NCBI GenBank assembly: GCA_903858915.1
Contig: CAIOKL010000251.1
Coordinates: forward strand, 1-10,788
Origin: an uncultured Alphaproteobacteria bacterium
Lineage (GTDB): Bacteria; Pseudomonadota; Alphaproteobacteria; Rickettsiales; UBA1997
DNA length: 10,788 nt
Direction: 5' to 3'
Position 1 is the first letter of the stretch; the number at the start of each line of letters is the position of its first letter. The notes below the pieces were generated by a model that was not told the origin of the DNA, ran no database searches, and saw only the letters and a program-made list of their open reading frames with translations. This document shows, one piece after another, positions 6,143 through 10,788 of the stretch. A program made the translations under genes and the position numbers.

Positions 6143-7461
6143 AGTGAGCAATTATTAGTGACCGATTTATCATTACCGCCATTGACGCCACATGTCCATA
6201 AGTAACCCCCTTGATATCCAGTATCACAAATTCCTGAACCAATTTCTCCCGGAGGACCCTTTTGCCCCAGCATTCCACTTTCTGAAGGAAATACACAATA
6301 TGGCTTACAATTATTTGCAGAGATAGTTCCTACACCAGCGCTAGTGCATGACCAGCTATAACTTCCTTTAAAATCAACTTCACATTCACCATTGTCACCA
6401 CCGGTGTTAGCATTCACAACTTTTGATTTCATTCCAGCGCTTCCGCCAATTGTGCATTTATTTATTATAACACCGGGGCAAGCTGCAATTAACGGATTCC
6501 AACTTCCAAAAGCATCGCATTTTATAGTTTTTTTAATCGATTCAGTTCCAAGTGGACAAGGATTCGAAGCCTCCAAAACTTGACCGTAATATTTACTAAC
6601 TGCAGTAAAATCAACATCGATTATATCCTTTCCCTTGCAAGGGATAAGAGATTTTGCATTAAAATTATCAACAAAATCATTACGAGTTTTAAAAAGAATA
6701 ATGTCATCAAAAACTTCTTCTGATTCAAAATTGCTATAAAATACTTTATTAAAATGCTCAGAATTGGATTTTATTAAATCAAACACATCATTTTCCAATT
6801 CTTCGGCATTACTTGAACGAGCATTTTGAATTCCATTATTTTTAAATGCACCAAAGCCATTTGCTCCAGAACTCTCGATAACAATTATTGCATCGCTATT
6901 AATAACAACCTCCCCGCCTTGATTTCGCTCCTTAATAGTTATAATATCCTTATAACCTGAAGTTCCGAAGCTTGGTAAAGAAAAAAAATTATCTGGCGCA
7001 GAAATAAAGTTAAAAGCAAAATTTTGATCTACAAAATAATTTAACTTATTACCAAAAGCATCTTCAGCAAAATCAGCGCCAAGATTTAAGTCATATATTG
7101 GCACCATTCCATACACTAAATTTAAAGAACCTGTCGCATTTGATGAATAAACTCCATTATCAACCCCACCTACAGAATAGTAGCATTCTTGCGATGAAGA
7201 ACGAACTTCTTTGCCATAATTAACATCTCCGCGAGGCAATAAAATTGATGCCGGACACGGTAATCTTTTTTTTTGCATTAAAAAATTTCCCATAGATTCA
7301 TAAACTACTTTCATTCTATCTCTAGTTACTTTTTCTTTAGCGCTATTAACCATTCCAGAAGATGAAAAAGTTCCAAACATTAACAAGGCTATGATTAAGA
7401 TTACCACACTTAATTCAACCATTGTGAATGCTGTATTTTTTTTCTTAAAATCTTTAATCAT
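6139..7461 (-). CDS. Prepilin-like protein 2 with C-terminal Cys modules
   Basis: 440 residues. The leader MIKDFKKKNTA is predicted to be cut between Ala11 and Phe12, before FTMVELSVVILIIALLMFG, with Glu16 as mature Glu5. The pilin body (12 to about 300) is paralogous to its two neighbours: RLPCPAS (66-72), GMVP.YDLNL (118-127), AEDAFGNKLNYFVDQ (132-146), SSGANGFGAF (197-206), FDDIILFKTR (251-260) and YYGQ (291-294). After the family's Cys mini-domain (Cys302, Cys315, Cys328) it gains two modules absent from its neighbours: Cys336-Cys389 (CTIGG...GSYSWSC) and Cys389-Cys438 (GYQGGYLWTC). These match the module repeated in the large protein encoded upstream, down to CTIGG, SKVV and GSYSWSC. The start ATG overlaps the upstream TAA by one base (TAATG), so translation is coupled. 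It is likely an envelope pilus/pseudopilus subunit with an exposed, disulfide-bonded tip region. One GPPGEIG stretch (402-408) is not collagen. Confidence 0.9.
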   Translation of the reverse strand: MIKDFKKKNTAFTMVELSVVILIIALLMFGTFSSSGMVNSAKEKVTRDRMKVVYESMGNFLMQKKRLPCPASILLPRGDVNYGKEVRSSSQECYYSVGGVDNGVYSSNATGSLNLVYGMVPIYDLNLGADFAEDAFGNKLNYFVDQNFAFNFISAPDNFFSLPSFGTSGYKDIITIKERNQGGEVVINSDAIIVIESSGANGFGAFKNNGIQNARSSNAEELENDVFDLIKSNSEHFNKVFYSNFESEEVFDDIILFKTRNDFVDNFNAKSLIPCKGKDIIDVDFTAVSKYYGQVLEASNPCPLGTESIKKTIKCDAFGSWNPLIAACPGVIINKCTIGGSAGMKSKVVNANTGGDNGECEVDFKGSYSWSCTSAGVGTISANNCKPYCVFPSESGMLGQKGPPGEIGSGICDTGYQGGYLWTCGVNGGNDKSVTNNCSL

Positions 7462-8420
7462 TACCGACTGCTACATTTATTAATTTCAAACCAATTGCCA
7501 AATTTATCACAATATTTTTCAGGAATTTTTTTATATGGGAAACTGCAAGCCGATCCATAAATACTCTGACCATAATATGCACCTTTTCCGTCCGCATTGT
7601 TGCAAGCGACCAAATGGAATACATCAAAATCTTGAACGATTTGATTGCGCGTTTTGAAAAAAATCACATCATCAAAAATTTCACTATTTTGCGAATAATA
7701 AATAAAATTTTTATCGAAAGAGGAATTATAATCATTTTCCATTTCATCGGAATCTACTGATCGAGGATTTTGAGTTCGCGCATTGGCATTAAAGGCTCCG
7801 GATTTGTTCAATCCGTGACTAATAATTACTAAAATTGCATCTTGAGTTATTTCTCTTGAAATTGATGAAGGTTTTTCTGTGACGGTTATAGTTTGAGTAT
7901 AAGGCTCTGTAGTTCCAAAGCCATAATTCATGGTTGTTATATCGCTTTGAAAACTTCTGGTAAATCTTTGATCAATTACATAAGAAATTTTACTTCCAAA
8001 ATCATCTTCCGCCATACTCAAAGGCAAATTAAGTGTTTTCGCTGGGACCATTCCATAAAAAATATTAGGATTTGATGAATTTACATAAACTCCGCTTCCC
8101 GCCACACCAGTTCCGCAACCCGAACCATAACCCACGACAGGACCTACAAGATTTTCATATTCAACCGCATAAGAATTATCATTTTTTGCCAACTCAAGAC
8201 TTGCGGGGCATGGCAATCTTTTATTTTCTAATAAATATTTTCCAAGAGCGCTGTAAATTTCTTTTATTTTATTTTGAGTGGAGATTTTTTTTGCTTTATT
8301 GAAAGAGCCGATTGTGATGGTTAAGCCTCCCGTCATCAAAACCGCAATAATTAAAATCACAATTGAAAGTTCGATAAGCGTATAAGCGGATTTTGGTTTT
8401 GATATTTGATTACGCACCAC
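7461..8420 (-). CDS. Prepilin-like protein 1 (type IV pilin/pseudopilin N-terminal domain)
   Basis: 319 residues; first of the three-gene prepilin operon. The start is GTG at 8420 (or the adjacent GTG at 8417). An in-frame TAA lies four codons upstream and no ATG precedes the leader, so a GTG start is forced. The leader MVRNQISKPKSA is predicted to be cut between Ala12 and Tyr13, before YTLIELSIVILIIAVLMTGG, with Glu17 as mature Glu5. Motifs shared with the other two genes are NKRLPCPAS (66-74), GMVPAKTLNL (123-132), AEDDFGSKISYVIDQRF (137-153), FDDVIFFKTRN (249-259) and YYGQ (282-285). The C-terminal mini-domain is CSFPYKK...YCDKFGNWFEINKC (292-316). The stop TAA shares a base with the next ATG. 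It probably forms part of a pseudopilus or minor-pilin complex that needs a prepilin peptidase and assembly ATPase, neither of which is in this window. Confidence 0.88.
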   Translation of the reverse strand: MVRNQISKPKSAYTLIELSIVILIIAVLMTGGLTITIGSFNKAKKISTQNKIKEIYSALGKYLLENKRLPCPASLELAKNDNSYAVEYENLVGPVVGYGSGCGTGVAGSGVYVNSSNPNIFYGMVPAKTLNLPLSMAEDDFGSKISYVIDQRFTRSFQSDITTMNYGFGTTEPYTQTITVTEKPSSISREITQDAILVIISHGLNKSGAFNANARTQNPRSVDSDEMENDYNSSFDKNFIYYSQNSEIFDDVIFFKTRNQIVQDFDVFHLVACNNADGKGAYYGQSIYGSACSFPYKKIPEKYCDKFGNWFEINKCSSR

Positions 8421-8431
8421 AATTTTTAGAC

Positions 8432-8437
8432 TTTATA
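8432..8437 (-). promoter_or_regulatory. Possible -10 element (TATAAA) before the prepilin operon
   Basis: On the minus strand TATAAA lies 11 nt before the GTG start at 8420. No good -35 is found 16-18 bases further up (TTGGAA is only 12 bases away). The 129-bp gap 8421-8549 otherwise holds AT-rich sequence and the palindrome at 8501-8530. A separate promoter for the pilin genes is plausible only because a terminator precedes them. Confidence 0.22.
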
Positions 8438-8500
8438 TTTTTAAAAACTTTCCAATAAATTAGATTCTTAAAAAATTATTTCAACATTTAAAGGTTTTAT

Positions 8501-8530
8501 AAAAAAATAGTTAAAAATTTTAACTATTTT
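8501..8530 (-). terminator. Stem-loop with U-tract ending the large Cys-rich gene
   Basis: AAAATAGTTAAAA (8504-8516) and TTTTAACTATTTT (8518-8530) form a perfect 13-bp inverted repeat around one base. Read on the minus strand, 20 bases past the stop codon of the large gene (8550), the stem runs into seven Ts (8507-8501). This is the arrangement of an intrinsic terminator, although the stem is AT-rich with a single G-C pair. It separates the large gene from the three co-directional prepilin genes, and partial readthrough is possible. Confidence 0.5.
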
Positions 8531-8549
8531 AATAAAAATCACCGAATTT

Positions 8550-10751
8550 TTATTGAACTACGATGTTCGAAAGAGTTAGGAAACCAGCGCCACAACATCC
8601 ATCGCTAGTCCATACGCCCGGACCAAATCGTCGATCTGGATTGTTAGGATCAATTGCCCAGTTGGTTATAGTTCCTGAACTTGAACAACCGGTGCAGACA
8701 TTATTAGCTAAATATTGCCAACCTCCGTTAGCCCAAAAATAACCCCTATCATAATCTCCATAATCATTCGCATAATAACTCCAATTAAAAGAAATTTTAG
8801 TTACCCAACTAGGAAGATTTGCTAAATAATAACCCCACGAGCCAGCAGATGCACCATTTGGTCCAGCTAATCCAATACTGTTATTTGAAGATGTTGTAAT
8901 ATATACTCCACTTGGAGCGTAAGCTGAATCATTCCAATTTGGAGTAAATGATCCGCCAGAAGCAGTGCAAGCGGTTCCGCCTGCGGTGAAAGTTCCCGGA
9001 TTAGTTGTTCCTGTGCAAGTATAAGTTGGAGCGCCCGTGTAACCAGCGTTACAAGTTAAAGGAGTTGCAGTAGTTGTATAATTTACCGAAGCTCCGTTGG
9101 TAGTTGTGTTGGCGGAGTTAACGGTACAAGTGATTGGCGTGCAAGTGCTTTGTGCGCCTACCGATGTAGCGGCATATTGTCCAGTACAAGCAGAAGTTCT
9201 TACAACTTCCAAGGCAGTTACATTATCATTTAGCCAACCCCCATTTGCAAAATAAAGAATTTTGAAATCTGGAGCATCGCTGGTTAAAACTTTAGAAGAG
9301 CTACCAATCCAATCTTGATATAAAGTTACTTGTAATCCGGCTGGCACTCTTACAGAACTCATTAAATCATTACCTAATGTCAATGGAAAATTGTAACTTC
9401 CTAGCGCGTAATTAACGGAGTAACCAGCATAATCAGTATCAACATAAGCTGTAATATAATCAGGACAAACACTGATGCCACAATTGTAACTAAGAGTTCC
9501 TGCATATCCATTACCACAAGTTAAAGAATTAGTTCCAAAGTTAATTGTTGTAGCAGAAATTCCAGCTAAGCTTATTGGGCAGGAAGCCGGAGTGCAAGCT
9601 CCGCTAGAGTCTTTAATATAATTCGAAGCGCAATCGCAAGTTTTGGTAATGGTTGCAACGGCACCTTGGGTTTGACAAGTATAATTAGCACTTCCGGTAT
9701 AACCAGCTTGATTACACGCTATTGTTCCAGTTCCAGCTGTCGCGGTGAAAGGCAAAGAAGATTGAGCTGAATACCCGTTGCCAGATGAGGAGCAAGTGAT
9801 TGCGGAGCAAGCCGTTCCGCCTGCGGTGAAAGTTCCCGTATTTCCTGTTCCAGTGCAAGTGTAGGTTGGAGCGCCCGTGTAACCAGCGTTACAAGTTAAA
9901 GGAGTTGCGGTAGTTGTAAAATTTACCGAAGCTCCGTTGGTAGTTGTGTTGGCGGAGTTAACGGTACAAGTGATTGGCTGACAAGAGCTAGAAGCGTATA
10001 AATTTCCTTTTACACATTTATAAGCAAGACCCGAACCGGCATCGGTTGGAAAATGTGCCGAATAAGCATTACCATCGCATATGCATAATCCTGCGGATTT
10101 GGTAGTTGCATTATGCCAATAACAAGGATTCCAACACCAAACATCAGCTGTATCTTTTGCCATTGGATTACCTAAACCAAAGCTAGCTATATTAGCACCA
10201 GGACCACCACATCCAGCACTACATGTATAACTCAATCCTCCACCCATTGCATTGTAAACTCTTGCGCCATGTTGATCTTGAGTCTCACCAGCATTTCTAT
10301 TGATTACATTAGACCATTTATTTGTAATAGCGTCATAATATCCGGAAGCGCATGGAATATAAGTTAGGGTTGAAGTCGGTAAAACCGAAGTATAAGATGA
10401 CAAATTTGCAAAGCTCCCTGGAATAGTGCATCCCAACTCAGCGCAAGTTCCCGAAGTTGTTGCGGTTGTGGCGCCCGTACAAGTATAATTGATTGTTCCA
10501 GTATAACCCGTTTCGCAAGCAAATGAGCCAGTTCCCGTAACTGATTTACTCGTATATCCCGTACCAGAAATCGTACAAGCAATTGGAGCACAATTATTTG
10601 TTACAGAAGAAACTCCACTATTATCACAACTCCAACTATAAGAACCAGAATATCCAGTCTGACAAGTTCCGTCGGTTCCGCTCGATCCACCATAAACAAC
10701 TTTTGAAACCGAACCTCCAGTGCCTCCAATTGTACAAGAAGGCTTCGCCAT
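8550..10751 (-). CDS. Large Cys-rich modular surface protein with beta/gamma-crystallin-like domain, probably 5'-partial
   Basis: At least 733 residues with 42 Cys and many Thr, Ser and Gly. Most of it is a run of about seven modules of the form C-x(20-26)-C-x2-GY-x-G-x(2-4)-Y-x-C-x(11-16)-C, starting near residues 6, 59, 108, 262, 320, 391 and 542. Modules 4 and 7 are almost identical. The module starting at 108 holds an insertion (about 138-250) with CWNPCYWH (206-213) and CICDG (223-227). The module starting at 391 holds a beta/gamma-crystallin-like domain (about 432-517) with the calcium motif NDLMSS (461-466) and a second, weaker one, NDNVTA (508-513). The C-terminus (597-733) looks like a beta-sandwich lectin-type domain (ISFNWSYYANDYGDYD, GFLTLSNI). 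The Cys content calls for export, yet the ATG at 10751 has no signal peptide. The frame stays open upstream to 10788 with no other start codon, so the true start is probably outside the window. Likely an adhesin or pilus-tip-like surface protein; the specific function is unknown. Confidence 0.88.
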   Translation of the reverse strand: MAKPSCTIGGTGGSVSKVVYGGSSGTDGTCQTGYSGSYSWSCDNSGVSSVTNNCAPIACTISGTGYTSKSVTGTGSFACETGYTGTINYTCTGATTATTSGTCAELGCTIPGSFANLSSYTSVLPTSTLTYIPCASGYYDAITNKWSNVINRNAGETQDQHGARVYNAMGGGLSYTCSAGCGGPGANIASFGLGNPMAKDTADVWCWNPCYWHNATTKSAGLCICDGNAYSAHFPTDAGSGLAYKCVKGNLYASSSCQPITCTVNSANTTTNGASVNFTTTATPLTCNAGYTGAPTYTCTGTGNTGTFTAGGTACSAITCSSSGNGYSAQSSLPFTATAGTGTIACNQAGYTGSANYTCQTQGAVATITKTCDCASNYIKDSSGACTPASCPISLAGISATTINFGTNSLTCGNGYAGTLSYNCGISVCPDYITAYVDTDYAGYSVNYALGSYNFPLTLGNDLMSSVRVPAGLQVTLYQDWIGSSSKVLTSDAPDFKILYFANGGWLNDNVTALEVVRTSACTGQYAATSVGAQSTCTPITCTVNSANTTTNGASVNYTTTATPLTCNAGYTGAPTYTCTGTTNPGTFTAGGTACTASGGSFTPNWNDSAYAPSGVYITTSSNNSIGLAGPNGASAGSWGYYLANLPSWVTKISFNWSYYANDYGDYDRGYFWANGGWQYLANNVCTGCSSSGTITNWAIDPNNPDRRFGPGVWTSDGCCGAGFLTLSNIVVQ
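8967..9138 (-). repeat. 172-bp intragenic direct repeat, C-terminal copy
   Basis: Pairs with 9807-9978 at an offset of exactly 840 bp. By eye there are 10 mismatches in 172 positions (about 94% identity), clustered in the segment coding for residues 580-587. It encodes one whole Cys module (residues about 539-595). Confidence 0.95.
9201..9458 (-). other. Region encoding beta/gamma-crystallin-like domain
   Basis: Residues about 432-517 of the large protein. The pattern is that of one crystallin domain made of two Greek-key halves: ITAYVDTDYAGYSVNYALG, then GNDLMSSVRVPAGLQVTLY, then QDWIGSSSKVLT and NDNVTALEVV. The first half carries a full (N/D)(N/D)XX(S/T)S calcium motif (NDLMSS). In the second the final Ser is Ala (NDNVTA). 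Microbial members of this family bind calcium and are stabilised by it. Confidence 0.75.
9807..9978 (-). repeat. 172-bp intragenic direct repeat, N-terminal copy
   Basis: Partner of 8967-9138. It encodes module 4 (residues about 259-315). Identity at silent sites as well as protein level indicates a recent duplication or gene conversion inside the gene, while the neighbouring modules have diverged strongly. Confidence 0.95.
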
Positions 10752-10788
10752 GTAATATAAATTTAAAGTAAAATATGCGCTTGAATAT

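Noticed and set aside
6149..6151. TTG start for prepilin 3
   Set aside because: ATG at 6142 forms a classic ATGA overlap with the preceding stop and gives a normal leader.
6238..6258. Collagen-like segment (GPPGEIG) in prepilin 2
   Set aside because: Only about two Gly-X-Y triplets occur, too few for a collagen-like helix.
10364..10771. Short ORFs overlapping the large gene in other frames and on the plus strand
   Set aside because: Their repetitive composition mirrors the large gene's repeats in shifted frames; they show no domain or start signal.

Overview
The window is strongly AT-rich, uses TGA as a stop (one gene ends ATG/TGA-overlapped with the next), and its gene content points to an alphaproteobacterium, plausibly a host-associated Rickettsiales-like or related lineage. 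The reasons are a MaeB-type malic enzyme fused to a phosphotransacetylase-like domain, a tiny DUF1674/SDHAF4-type succinate dehydrogenase assembly factor, and an AmiD-like amidase without a signal peptide. The taxonomic placement is inference; no rRNA or other marker gene is present.

Left part (1-5103), mostly housekeeping. At the left edge lie two copies of a 76-bp-period repeat built on a GC-rich palindrome. A peptidoglycan amidase gene (132-899, minus) diverges from the malic enzyme gene maeB (984-3296, plus). Close behind maeB on the same strand are an unrecognised glycine-rich 136-residue protein and a 50-residue SDHAF4-like protein carrying the diagnostic C-terminal RYGDW...IDF motif. 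These could be one transcription unit with a TCA/carbon-flux flavour. Next comes a lipoprotein metallo-beta-lactamase-fold hydrolase of the NAPE-PLD type (4042-5103), which ends convergently, 10 bp from the next cluster.

Right part (5114-10788), a minus-strand surface/pilus cluster. Transcription order is: a large Cys-rich modular protein (8550-10751, with its frame still open to the window edge), an AT-rich palindromic terminator (8501-8530), and three tightly coupled paralogous prepilin-like genes (8420 to 5114, with TAATG and ATGA junctions). Each prepilin has a class III leader cut predicted after Ala rather than Gly, the N-terminal hydrophobic helix with Glu at mature position 5, a shared RLPCPAS motif and a C-terminal Cys mini-domain. 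The middle one adds two Cys modules of the same kind that make up the large protein.

The large protein contains about seven C...C-x2-GY-x-G...Y-x-C...C modules. Two of them are nearly identical at DNA level and lie exactly 840 bp apart. A beta/gamma-crystallin-like calcium-binding domain interrupts one module, another insertion is Cys/Trp-rich, and a lectin-like beta-sandwich closes the C-terminus. Taken together this looks like a pseudopilin/minor-pilin tip or adhesin system with a shared, shufflable Cys module. That reading is inference from sequence; I do not recognise the system as a named one.
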